Source: an uncultured Oscillospiraceae bacterium (GTDB lineage: Bacteria > Bacillota > Clostridia > Oscillospirales > Oscillospiraceae). From it: DNA of 12,202 nt. Under the pieces are notes generated by a model, which made no database searches, had not been told where the DNA came from, and saw only the letters and a list, made by a program, of their open reading frames with translations. The DNA is taken from assembly GCA_934675115.1 (NCBI GenBank), contig CAKUPH010000062.1, positions 1 through 12,202 of the forward strand, read 5' to 3'. Shown piece after piece: positions 1 through 6,616 of the stretch. Every line of letters starts with the position of its first letter. The stretch's first letter is position 1. The translations under genes and the position numbers were made by a program.

Positions 1-760
1 AGCCGAAGCCCAGCCGGGTCAGGAACATTTTCATCTGCTCCCGGCTGGTGTTCTGGGCCTCGTCCAGAATGATGAAGGAGTCATCCAGCGTCCGGCCCCG
101 CATGTAGGCCAGCGGCGCCACCTCGATGTTGCCCCGTTCCAGATACTTCTGGTAGGTCTCCGCCCCCAGCATATCGAACAGCGCGTCGTACAGCGGCCGG
201 AGGTACGGGTCCACCTTGCTCTGCAAATCGCCGGGCAGGAAGCCCAGCCGCTCCCCCGCCTCCACGGCAGGCCGGGTGAGGATGATGCGGTTGATCTGCT
301 TTTCCCGGAAGGCGGCCACCGCCGCCGCCACGGCGAGATAGGTCTTGCCCGTGCCGGCGGGGCCCACCCCCAGCGTGATGGTATTGTCCTTGATGGCTTC
401 CACATACTGCTTCTGGCCCAGCGTCTTGGGCTTGATGGGCTTTCCCTTGGCGGTGACGCACACCACGTCCCCGGCCAGCTGGGCGATCCTGCCCTCGTTG
501 CCGCTGCGGACCAGCTCAATGATGTAGCGCACGTTCTGCTCGCTGATGGCCTCGCCCTTGGCGGACAGTGTCAGCAGACCCTCGACGGCCCGGACGGCCA
601 GCATCACGTCCTCCGCGTCGCCGCTGATCTTCAGGTTGGACTCCCGGTTCACCACCGAGACGCCCAGTTCCTGCTCGATGAGCCGTATATTTTCATCGAA
701 CAGCCCGAAGAGGTTGATGGCCTGCTCCATGCGTTCGATGCTGATGGTCTGTTCTGTCAT
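1..760 (-). CDS. phoH: PhoH family ATPase (partial, C-terminus off the left edge)
   Basis: Cytoplasmic PhoH-type P-loop ATPase/RNA-associated protein; the exact role in Firmicutes is not settled. About 253 residues are visible, starting MTEQTISIERM. The N-terminal ~100 residues form the small nucleic-acid-binding-like region of the family. The ATPase core follows, with Walker A GPAGTGKT at residues 133-140, an ILTRPAVEAGERLGFLPG block at ~160-177 and Walker B FIILDEAQN at 229-237. These three blocks are diagnostic for PhoH. The ATG at 758-760 is preceded by AAAGGAG (minus strand, 768-774). It lies 29 bp after the yqfD stop, so it is probably cotranscribed with yqfC-yqfD, the same order as in Bacillus. 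Family length is ~320, so roughly 65-70 C-terminal residues are missing because of the window edge, not a mutation. Confidence 0.95.
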   Translation of the reverse strand, partial: MTEQTISIERMEQAINLFGLFDENIRLIEQELGVSVVNRESNLKISGDAEDVMLAVRAVEGLLTLSAKGEAISEQNVRYIIELVRSGNEGRIAQLAGDVVCVTAKGKPIKPKTLGQKQYVEAIKDNTITLGVGPAGTGKTYLAVAAAVAAFREKQINRIILTRPAVEAGERLGFLPGDLQSKVDPYLRPLYDALFDMLGAETYQKYLERGNIEVAPLAYMRGRTLDDSFIILDEAQNTSREQMKMFLTRLGFG

Positions 761-789
761 GGCTTACGCTCCTTTGTGCATCTATAGGC

Positions 790-2043
790 CTAATCGGCCT
801 GAACACCGGTCTCCCCGGCGTTCTCTCCGTAAATACGCCCCGTCTCCCCCGGGCGCTCCACCGTTTTCCCGATCTGCTCCCGGCATTCGGCCAGCATGGT
901 GACGGTGAGCAGGCCGTCCCGCTCCTCGCAGATGAAGTCCGTCCGCAGCACCTCGCCGTCCTCCGCCAGAATGCCGTCCAGCCGGGCCAGCAGCTCTTTC
1001 TCCAGCATGGCCCGGGCCGCTTCGGCGTCGATGGTCTGCTCCCGCTCGGTGTACTCCCGGTACGTCACCGCCGTCCACGCGAAGGGCAGCGCCCGGCCAA
1101 ACAGGGTCAGGGGTTTTCTTTCCGTTATTTTATCATACTTCGTATAGGAAATTCCACTGTTTCTGTAAAAATCCAGAGTGCCCCACAAAACTCCTGCCGA
1201 ATAAAGGGTCTTTTCCGCCCCGGTGTGCTCCTTCACCCGGACGGCGAGGGGGGTGGACGCCGTCAGCGTCCGCCATGTCCGCGCGGTCACGTCCCCCGCC
1301 GCCCGCACCACCAGACGGCCCATGTCGTAATCGCTGCCCTCCGGGCGGCGCAGCTCCACGTCGCCGGAGATGAGCACCTCGCCCCTCGCCACCGTGTCGC
1401 CGTCCTCAAACATGGCCCGGCCCGCCGCGGCGTGGATATTCTCGATGATGCCGTCCGCCGCGGCCACCACGTCCGCCGGGGTGTCCTCGTCCAGCAGCTC
1501 CGGGGCCCTTTCCGCCTCCCGCACCACCACCTCCACCCGGGTGCCGTGGAGGTTGATGGCCATGAAGGACAGCTCCGGCAGGGACAAGAGCGCCTCGTTG
1601 GCAAGGGCCGTCCGGTCGAGGGACGGGCCGTACACGCCGGGGCGCACCCCAAGGCGCTGGAGCTCGGAGAGCACCACCGCCGCGCTCACCGTCTCATTGC
1701 CCGTCACCTCCACCACCAGCACAAAGCGGGACAGCACCGCCACCGCCAGAAAGGCCAGCGTCACCCCAAGGGCGAAGCCCCAGCGCCGCCGCCACCGCAG
1801 CAGCGCCGCCGTGAATCCCCGCCGGGCCTGCACGGTGAGGGTACACATGGCCCGCTGGGCGTACTGCTCCAGCCGCCCCATGTCCCGGAGCCGCACCGTC
1901 AGGGTAAAGGCCGTCTCGTCCTCCCACTTCAGCCCCCAGAAGGGCAGGCGGTTCTGGGCGCACAGGTTCAGCAGCCGCTCGGGAAAGGCGCCCTCCGCCC
2001 GCACGAAGGCGTATCCCGCCATCCAGTTCGTCAGTCGCTGCAT
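790..2043 (-). CDS. yqfD: Sporulation protein YqfD
   Basis: A 417-residue membrane-anchored protein of the YqfD family, which is needed for efficient sporulation in Bacillus; its biochemical role is unknown. The N-terminal ~85 residues are a soluble domain. An Arg-rich stretch (RWRRRWG, ~84-90) precedes a single hydrophobic segment at ~90-111, and a large predicted extracytoplasmic domain follows (EVTGNETVS at ~112-120 just after the membrane). The positive-inside rule fits an N-in topology. The start ATG lies only 4 bp after the yqfC stop and has no clear Shine-Dalgarno sequence, which suggests translational coupling to yqfC. phoH follows 29 bp after the stop. Identification rests on protein pattern and on the conserved yqfC-yqfD-phoH order. 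Confidence 0.92.
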   Translation of the reverse strand: MQRLTNWMAGYAFVRAEGAFPERLLNLCAQNRLPFWGLKWEDETAFTLTVRLRDMGRLEQYAQRAMCTLTVQARRGFTAALLRWRRRWGFALGVTLAFLAVAVLSRFVLVVEVTGNETVSAAVVLSELQRLGVRPGVYGPSLDRTALANEALLSLPELSFMAINLHGTRVEVVVREAERAPELLDEDTPADVVAAADGIIENIHAAAGRAMFEDGDTVARGEVLISGDVELRRPEGSDYDMGRLVVRAAGDVTARTWRTLTASTPLAVRVKEHTGAEKTLYSAGVLWGTLDFYRNSGISYTKYDKITERKPLTLFGRALPFAWTAVTYREYTEREQTIDAEAARAMLEKELLARLDGILAEDGEVLRTDFICEERDGLLTVTMLAECREQIGKTVERPGETGRIYGENAGETGVQAD

Positions 2044-2047
2044 GGCG

Positions 2048-2320
2048 TCAGGTAAAGTCCAGCGACAGGATCTGCCCCGTGATGAGCAGCTCCGCCGGGT
2101 TCATGGACCGCAGCTCCAGCCCTGTTCCCCGGACCCGCACCACCAGTTTTCCGCCGGAGATGTGGATCTCCTCCGTGCCGTAGGCCAGAATGCCCCGGTG
2201 GTACTCCATGCGCAGCTCCCGGTCCCCCAGCAGCTCGATGCGGGGCATCCCTGCCAGCGCGTCCCCCGGCAGGTCCAGCGCCTGCGACGCCCGCTCCAGC
2301 AGGCTTTCCTTCCGTTCCAT
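2048..2320 (-). CDS. yqfC: Sporulation protein YqfC (YabP/YqfC family)
   Basis: A 90-residue protein of the YabP/YqfC family. Typical features are a basic/amphipathic start (MERKESLLERASQALDLPGD), then PRIELLGDRELRMEYHRGIL and a C-terminal LLITGQILSLDF. In Bacillus, yqfC and yqfD are expressed in the mother cell under sigma-E; the molecular role is unknown. The ATG is preceded by AGAGGTGAT about 5-8 bases upstream on the minus strand. It is the first gene of the yqfC-yqfD-phoH unit. A rho-independent terminator ends only about 24 bp upstream, so its own promoter must be squeezed into, or lie behind, that terminator. Confidence 0.9.
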   Translation of the reverse strand: MERKESLLERASQALDLPGDALAGMPRIELLGDRELRMEYHRGILAYGTEEIHISGGKLVVRVRGTGLELRSMNPAELLITGQILSLDFT

Positions 2321-2344
2321 GCCATCACCTCTGGAAAGGATATG

Positions 2345-2375
2345 AAAAAAGGGCGGACAGCTTGCCTGTCCGCCC
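2345..2375 (-). terminator. Rho-independent terminator after the DUF2804 gene
   Basis: On the minus strand a perfect 10-bp stem (GGGCGGACAG, 2366-2375, paired with 2351-2360) with a 5-base loop is followed directly by six T (2345-2350). It sits 24 bp past the DUF2804 stop and 24 bp before the yqfC start, separating the two units. Confidence 0.9.
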
Positions 2376-2398
2376 CCTGTTTCCCGGGAAAAGCCGGT

Positions 2399-3430
2399 CT
2401 ACCACTTGTTTTCCACCTTTTCTGCAAAGCCCATGAGGTCGTGAATGTCCAGCCTCGTGCCGTCGTCCAGCACCGCCGTGCCGGAAAACCGGCCGAACAC
2501 CTGATGCTGATCCGACTTGATGACGCCGGCGCTGGTGCAGGCCGCCCGGTCCAGCACCGGGACAAAGTCCATCTCGAAGCGGCCGTCATCGCTGGAAAAG
2601 GTCCACGGGGACATATAGTCCTCCCGGCCGTCCTTCATGGGGATGTGGAAGGTCACCTGACTGAGCTTGTGAGCCTTTCCATCATAGAAGAGCATATTCT
2701 CCGTGGCGGCGGAGGTATCGCCGAAGCCGTAGCCGATGTTGAAGCCGAAGGGCACGCCGCCGGCCAGCCCCGAGGCGGAGCCCCAGTACCACGTGTTGTG
2801 GTACGTCCACACGCCCCGGCCCCAGTCCAGCACACCGAAGGAGTCCTCCGGGGAGAAGGCCCAGCGACGGGCGCCGATGGTGACCTCTCCCGCCGCCCGC
2901 ATACAGTTGATCTTCTGGTTGTAGTAAAAATGCCCGTCCTTTTCAAAGGGGGTGCAGATGACCATGGACTCCTCCGGCTCCTCCGTCAGGGTCAGGCAGA
3001 CGTCGATGGGCTGGCCGTCCAGAAAGCGGTCCATGTGGGCGGTGAGGACCCGCCGCCCCAGCTCCGCCCGAAACATCAGGGCGTAGCCCTTGCCGGAGAT
3101 GGCGGTGACCCCCGCGCCGGAGTGGGCGGGCAGGCCGGTGCGGCCCATGGGGAAGATGCGCATGGGGCTTTTCGTCACCTGCCACGGCTCCTCCTCAAAG
3201 GAGAGGAAGGAGATGGAGTCCAGCCCCATATAGCTGTTGTCCGCGATAGTCAGCGCCACGCCACAGTGGTCGTTGCCTACGTAATAGTAATCCCATTCCT
3301 TGAGCCGGGTGGCTCCGCCCCGGACCTTCGTCCGGTCGTAAACGGGCAGGAGCCGCCTGGCATAGCCCGGCTGGGTCAGATTTCCCCGCTCGTCCAGCAG
3401 GGGGATGCGCTCGGTGATCTCGTGCTGCAT
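2399..3430 (-). CDS. DUF2804 domain-containing protein
   Basis: A 343-residue protein that I recognise as the DUF2804 family, for which no function is established. It has no signal peptide or membrane segment and is predicted to be soluble. It is rich in aromatic residues and glycine and looks beta-rich. Recognisable blocks are RLKEWDYYYVGND (~41-53), YYNQKINCMRAAGEV (~179-193), SFGVLDWGRGVW (~207-218) and GGVPFGFNIGYGFGD (~232-246). The start at 3428-3430 is chosen because GGGAGGA lies 7-8 bases upstream and a TTGCGG-N17-TATAAT promoter lies just beyond. The open frame continues upstream to 3712, but that would run through this promoter and into ylbJ. The gene is monocistronic, with its own terminator at 2345-2375. 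Confidence 0.85.
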   Translation of the reverse strand: MQHEITERIPLLDERGNLTQPGYARRLLPVYDRTKVRGGATRLKEWDYYYVGNDHCGVALTIADNSYMGLDSISFLSFEEEPWQVTKSPMRIFPMGRTGLPAHSGAGVTAISGKGYALMFRAELGRRVLTAHMDRFLDGQPIDVCLTLTEEPEESMVICTPFEKDGHFYYNQKINCMRAAGEVTIGARRWAFSPEDSFGVLDWGRGVWTYHNTWYWGSASGLAGGVPFGFNIGYGFGDTSAATENMLFYDGKAHKLSQVTFHIPMKDGREDYMSPWTFSSDDGRFEMDFVPVLDRAACTSAGVIKSDQHQVFGRFSGTAVLDDGTRLDIHDLMGFAEKVENKW

Positions 3431-3460
3431 GAAATTTCCTCCCTCGCCTGATTTTTCTTC

Positions 3461-3489
3461 ATTATAATCTCTGCCGGGCTCCGCCGCAA
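3461..3489 (-). promoter_or_regulatory. Sigma-A promoter for the DUF2804 gene
   Basis: The minus strand reads TTGCGG (3484-3489), a 17-bp spacer, then a perfect TATAAT (3461-3466). The predicted start point is ~3454, giving a leader of about 24 bases that contains the GGGAGGA ribosome site. The -35 element lies in the loop of an inverted repeat (GGCTCCG 3477-3483 / CGGAGCC 3494-3500) that could be an operator. Confidence 0.75.
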
Positions 3490-3538
3490 GGGCCGGAGCC
3501 ATCTTTTTCCCGGACAGGCAAGGCCGGAGATGCCGGCG

Positions 3539-3546
3539 CATACACT
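3539..3546 (+). promoter_or_regulatory. Possible sigma-E-type -10 element upstream of ylbJ
   Basis: CATACACT matches the Bacillus sigma-E -10 consensus CATACAnT at every defined base and lies 20 bp before the ylbJ start. Known ylbJ genes are expressed in the mother cell. Against it: no ATA-type -35 element is visible 16-18 bp upstream (the bases there are GCAAGG), and the start point would fall almost on the Shine-Dalgarno site. Tentative. Confidence 0.35.
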
Positions 3547-3566
3547 TTCTCCATGGAGGTGACGGG

Positions 3567-4733
3567 ATGTTCCGAATTTTAAAGCGGAAATGGCTCCGGG
3601 ATCTGCTGCTCACGACGGCCCTGCTGCTGGCCACCGTCGGGCTGGTGGCCGCCCCCGGCGAGGCCATCGCCGGGGCGAAGGACGGGCTGGCCCTGTGCGG
3701 CAACGTCATCATCCCGTCGCTGTTCCCCTTTTTCGTGCTGGCCTCGCTGGTGGTGGATTTGGGGCTGGCCGCCTATCTGGGCCGGGCGCTGGAGCCGGTG
3801 ATGCGCCCCCTGTTCCGCGTCAGCGGCAGCTGCGCCGCGGCGGTGGCCATGGGCTTCATCGGCGGCTACCCCGTTGGGGCACGAACCGCCCTCCAGCTCT
3901 ACCAGCAGGGGCTGTGCACCAAAACGGAGGCGGAGCGGCTGCTGTCCTTCTGCAACAACTCCGGCCCGGCGTTTATTCTGGGCGTGGTGGGGGCGGGGGT
4001 GTTCGGCTCCGGCCGGGTGGGGCTGCTGCTCTACCTGACCCACGCCGCCGCGTCGCTGCTGGTGGGGCTGCTGTTCCGGTTCTACGGCGGGCGGGAGCCA
4101 CGGCGGACGCCGCCTCCCGTCCGGGCCACCTTTGAGACGGTGCGGGCCTCCGCCGCCTTTACCGGCGCGGTAGCCAAAGCATTGCAGTCCACCCTGAGCA
4201 TCTGCGCCTTCGTGGTGTTTTTCTCCGTGGCGCTGCGGCTGCTGTCCGCCTATGGGGTGCTCACCGCGCTGGCCCGGCTGCTGGCGCTGTTCGGCGTGGG
4301 CTCCCAGTGGGCTAAGCGGCTGGTGGCCGGGCTGCTGGAGCTGTCCTCCGGCGTCACCTCCCTCACCGGCGCGGGAACGCAGGGCGTGTCCATGGCGGCG
4401 TTCATGCTGGGGTGGGCGGGGATCTCCGTCCACTGTCAGGTGCTGTCCTTTCTGGGGGACAGCGGCCTTTCCCCCCGGACCTATCTGGCGGGAAAGCTGT
4501 GCCACGGGCTAATCGCCGCCGCCCTCACCGCCGCCGTCACCCGGCTTTTCCCCCTGTCCGAGCCGGTTTTCTCCTACCTTGCCGATCAGGCGGACGCCAT
4601 CGCCGGGCTGGATTTTTCCTCCGCGCTGGCCATCTCGCTGGCCACGGTGTTCGCCCTGTGGGCGGGATGGGTGCTGCTGTGCGCCCGGATGGTGAAAAAA
4701 AGCAGTGGAAAAACGCCGCGCCATCGGTTATAA
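3567..4733 (+). CDS. ylbJ: Sporulation integral membrane protein YlbJ
   Basis: A 388-residue multi-pass membrane protein with the nucleoside-recognition (Gate) type fold of YlbJ, required for heat-resistant spores in Bacillus (408 residues there); the transported substrate is unknown. Visible features are a basic N-terminus (MFRILKRKWLRD), hydrophobic helices at ~13-30, ~43-72, ~88-104, ~138-171 and more in the second half, and the family hallmark LLSFCNNSGPAFILGV at ~125-140 preceded by GFIGGYPVGART (~96-107). The ATG is preceded by GGAGGTGA (3555-3562), 4 bp before the start. It is divergent from the DUF2804 gene across 136 bp. The stop codon TAA overlaps a TATAAT box that probably serves the next gene. 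Confidence 0.92.
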   Translation: MFRILKRKWLRDLLLTTALLLATVGLVAAPGEAIAGAKDGLALCGNVIIPSLFPFFVLASLVVDLGLAAYLGRALEPVMRPLFRVSGSCAAAVAMGFIGGYPVGARTALQLYQQGLCTKTEAERLLSFCNNSGPAFILGVVGAGVFGSGRVGLLLYLTHAAASLLVGLLFRFYGGREPRRTPPPVRATFETVRASAAFTGAVAKALQSTLSICAFVVFFSVALRLLSAYGVLTALARLLALFGVGSQWAKRLVAGLLELSSGVTSLTGAGTQGVSMAAFMLGWAGISVHCQVLSFLGDSGLSPRTYLAGKLCHGLIAAALTAAVTRLFPLSEPVFSYLADQADAIAGLDFSSALAISLATVFALWAGWVLLCARMVKKSSGKTPRHRL

Positions 4734-4734
4734 T
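4706..4734 (+). promoter_or_regulatory. Probable sigma-A promoter for the four-Cys small protein
   Basis: TGGAAA (4706-4711), a 17-bp spacer and a perfect TATAAT (4729-4734). The -10 box overlaps the last codons and stop (TAA, 4731-4733) of ylbJ. The predicted start point is ~4741, giving a ~39-base leader with GGGAGGG upstream of the ATG at 4780. It would let this gene be expressed outside sporulation. Confidence 0.55.
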
Positions 4735-4779
4735 AATAGAGAAAAAAGATCGAACGCCCACCATGGGAGGGACCGCGCC

Positions 4780-4989
4780 ATGCTGTTCAAAAAGGATATG
4801 GAGCCCCGCTGCGCCTACTGCAAGCGGGGGACGCTGCTGGGGGACGACCGGGTGATGTGCCTGAAAAAGGGCATCATGTCCGCCGCCGGGTCCTGCCGCG
4901 CCTTCCGGTACGACCCGCTCAAGCGGGTGCCGCCCAAGCCCGCTCACGCGGACTTCTCCAAGCTCCGGGATGAGGATTTTGTCCTCTGA
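4780..4989 (+). CDS. Small conserved four-cysteine protein (putative metal-binding), unknown function
   Basis: A 69-residue cytoplasmic protein beginning MLFKKDMEPRCAYC. Cysteines at 11, 14, 27 and 39 (CX2C-X12-C-X11-C) suggest a small zinc ribbon or other metal site; the C-terminal tail is DFSKLRDEDFVL. I recall near-identical small hypothetical proteins in related Clostridia, but no function is known to me. The ATG at 4780 is chosen because GGGAGGG (4765-4771) lies 8 bases upstream. A longer frame from a GTG at 4705 overlaps ylbJ, has no ribosome site and adds an unconserved-looking, low-quality N-terminus. It lies 46 bp after ylbJ and is followed by a strong terminator. Confidence 0.8.
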   Translation: MLFKKDMEPRCAYCKRGTLLGDDRVMCLKKGIMSAAGSCRAFRYDPLKRVPPKPAHADFSKLRDEDFVL

Positions 4990-5016
4990 GCCGGTATTTT
5001 TTCATCAGAAACGCCC

Positions 5017-5048
5017 CGCCCCGAACCGATACGGTTCGGGGCGTTTTT
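5017..5048 (+). terminator. Rho-independent terminator after the four-Cys protein
   Basis: A perfect 12-bp stem CGCCCCGAACCG (5017-5028) / CGGTTCGGGGCG (5032-5043) with a 3-base loop, followed by TTTTT (5044-5048). It is strong on the plus strand. Read on the minus strand it also lies just past the hydrogenase stop (5063), but there it is followed by only three T after GGGGCG, so bidirectional action is uncertain. Confidence 0.9.
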
Positions 5049-5062
5049 CCGCTATGTAATTT

Positions 5063-6499
5063 TTACGCGCCCTTCGTCTCCTCTGCCTGCCTGACGGACT
5101 GGGCGATGGTGCGTTCACCCGCCTGCTTGACATGCTTGGTCAACTCCGCCTTATTTTTCGGCGCGCGGACGATGGCCGCCGGGCCCTGAACGCAGCCGCC
5201 CAGCGCGCAGGCCATGCCCTCAATGAAGTTCTCCGGCAGAAGGCCCCGGCTCATCTTCAGGATGGCCGCACGGCACTCCTCCACACCCGCGCAGGCAAGG
5301 CCGTGGGCCTCGATCTTGCTGTTCCGCTCCCGGAGGGCCTGCGCCACCGCCGCCGCCACGCCGCCGGAGGCGGCGAAGGCCCGGCCGTAGCCGCTGGCCT
5401 CGTCCAGCGGCGTCTCCTCCAGCTCCGTCAGTTCAATACCCTTGCCCGCCATCATGGCGTACAGCTCCTCAAAGGTGACGACGCAGTCGATAGCCCCCTG
5501 GGTCTTGCCCAGCTGATACTCCATCTTTTTCGCCACGCAGGGGCCGATGAACACCACCTTGGCGTGGGGATCCCGCTCCTTGATGTACCGCCCCGTCATG
5601 ACCATGGGGGAGGGCGTCTTGCTGAGCAGCTCTGCCTGCGCGGGCAGATTTTTCTCCACAAACTCCACAAAGGCCGGGCAGCAGGAGGACAGCATATTGC
5701 CGCCCCGCTCCTCGAACTCCGCCGCCTCTGTCTGGGCGGTGAGGTCGGCACCCAGCGCCACCTCCATCACATCGTAAAAGCCCATTTGCCGGAGGGCCGT
5801 GACCAGCTGGCCCGCGGTGCCCTCAAACTGTCCGGCGAAGGAGGGAGCCAGCGCCGCGTAGACGTGGTAGCCCCATGTGTCCGCGCCCATGAGCAGCTGG
5901 ATGGCTTCCACGATGTAAGACTTGTCCATGATGGCGCCGAAAGGGCACTGGACGGTGCACTCGCCGCAGGAGATGCACTTTTCCGAATCGATGGACGCCT
6001 TCCGGTCCTCCCCCATGGAAATGGCCTTCGTGGGGCAGTTTTTCTCGCAGGGGCGCATGTTTTTCACGATGGCTCCGTAGGGGCAGGCGGACATGCACCG
6101 CCCGCACAGGATGCACTTGGAGTGGTCGATGACCGAGCGATGGTTCTGGATGGAGATGGCATCCTTGGGGCAGGCCTGCATGCACCGGTGGGCGATGCAG
6201 CCCCGGCAGGACGGCCCTACGCTGATCTCCGTCACCGGGCACTCGTCGCAGGCAATGGGCATGACCTCCACCACCATGGGGTTGGCCCGGTTTCCGCCCA
6301 TGGCCAGCTTGATCCGGCTGCCCACGATGGCCCGCTCCTTGTAAATGCAGCAGCGCATGGTGGCCTCCGGCCCGGGGATGATCTGCTCCGGGACGTCCAG
6401 AATATCCCCGGTGTCCAGCCGGTCATTCCAGGTCAGCCGGGCCACGGCGGTGAGCACACCGTCCTTCAGCTCCTGTACGTGTGTTTCATAGTGTCGCAT
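5063..6499 (-). CDS. Monomeric [FeFe] hydrogenase (ferredoxin-dependent, group B-like)
   Basis: A 478-residue cytoplasmic iron-sulfur enzyme, predicted to interconvert protons and H2 using ferredoxin-type electrons. The N-terminal half carries [4Fe-4S] motifs: CRGCIAHRCMQACP (98-111), CILCGRCMSACP (129-140), CEKNCP (151-156) and CISCGECTVQCP (175-186), plus CC at 50-51 and CDEC at 84-87. The H-cluster domain has L1 SSCCPAFV (271-278; C273 matches the proton-relay Cys and C274 a cluster ligand), L2 GPCVAKKME (319-327) and L3 EGMACALGGCVQG (427-439). L2 has Gly where standard enzymes have Met (MPC). L3 has one extra residue between the two ligand cysteines. The start at 6499 is used because the frame upstream runs through the promoter at 6617-6645; AGAGGA lies 11 bases before it. 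The HydEFG maturases are not in the window. A sensory rather than catalytic role is possible. Confidence 0.88.
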   Translation of the reverse strand: MRHYETHVQELKDGVLTAVARLTWNDRLDTGDILDVPEQIIPGPEATMRCCIYKERAIVGSRIKLAMGGNRANPMVVEVMPIACDECPVTEISVGPSCRGCIAHRCMQACPKDAISIQNHRSVIDHSKCILCGRCMSACPYGAIVKNMRPCEKNCPTKAISMGEDRKASIDSEKCISCGECTVQCPFGAIMDKSYIVEAIQLLMGADTWGYHVYAALAPSFAGQFEGTAGQLVTALRQMGFYDVMEVALGADLTAQTEAAEFEERGGNMLSSCCPAFVEFVEKNLPAQAELLSKTPSPMVMTGRYIKERDPHAKVVFIGPCVAKKMEYQLGKTQGAIDCVVTFEELYAMMAGKGIELTELEETPLDEASGYGRAFAASGGVAAAVAQALRERNSKIEAHGLACAGVEECRAAILKMSRGLLPENFIEGMACALGGCVQGPAAIVRAPKNKAELTKHVKQAGERTIAQSVRQAEETKGA

Positions 6500-6594
6500 T
6501 GCTGGTTCATTCCTCTTCTTTCTCTTTTCCTCATTTTCCCTTTTTCTGCGTATCGTTATTTTCTTCACAAGGCCTGCGCGGTATTTTTGTCCAT

Positions 6595-6612
6595 TCGTTA
6601 TTTGTTTAACAA
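6595..6612 (-). promoter_or_regulatory. Candidate Rex (redox-sensing repressor) operator
   Basis: The minus strand reads TTGTTAAACAAATAACGA. Against the clostridial Rex consensus TTGTTAAnnnnTTAACAA it matches 12 of 14 defined bases (first half-site perfect, second 5 of 7). It begins 5 bp after the -10 box and covers the predicted transcription start of the hydrogenase, the right place for repression. Rex is known to control hydrogenase and fermentation genes in clostridia according to NADH/NAD+. The overlapping symmetric core TTTGTT-T-AACAAA (6601-6613) could alternatively be a site for another dimeric regulator. Confidence 0.55.
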
Positions 6613-6616
6613 AGAA

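Noticed and set aside
2337..2344. CATATCCT on the minus strand as a sigma-E/K -10 for yqfC
   Set aside because: Only a partial match to either consensus, no -35 partner, and the start point would fall on the ribosome site.
1370..3451. Long plus-strand open frame (693 codons)
   Set aside because: It is antisense to yqfD, yqfC and the DUF2804 gene, has low-complexity Ala/Gly/His/Arg-rich composition and no ribosome site. It is a by-product of high GC.
3431..3712. N-terminal extension of the DUF2804 protein
   Set aside because: It would overlap ylbJ and the promoter region; a good ribosome site supports the start at 3430.
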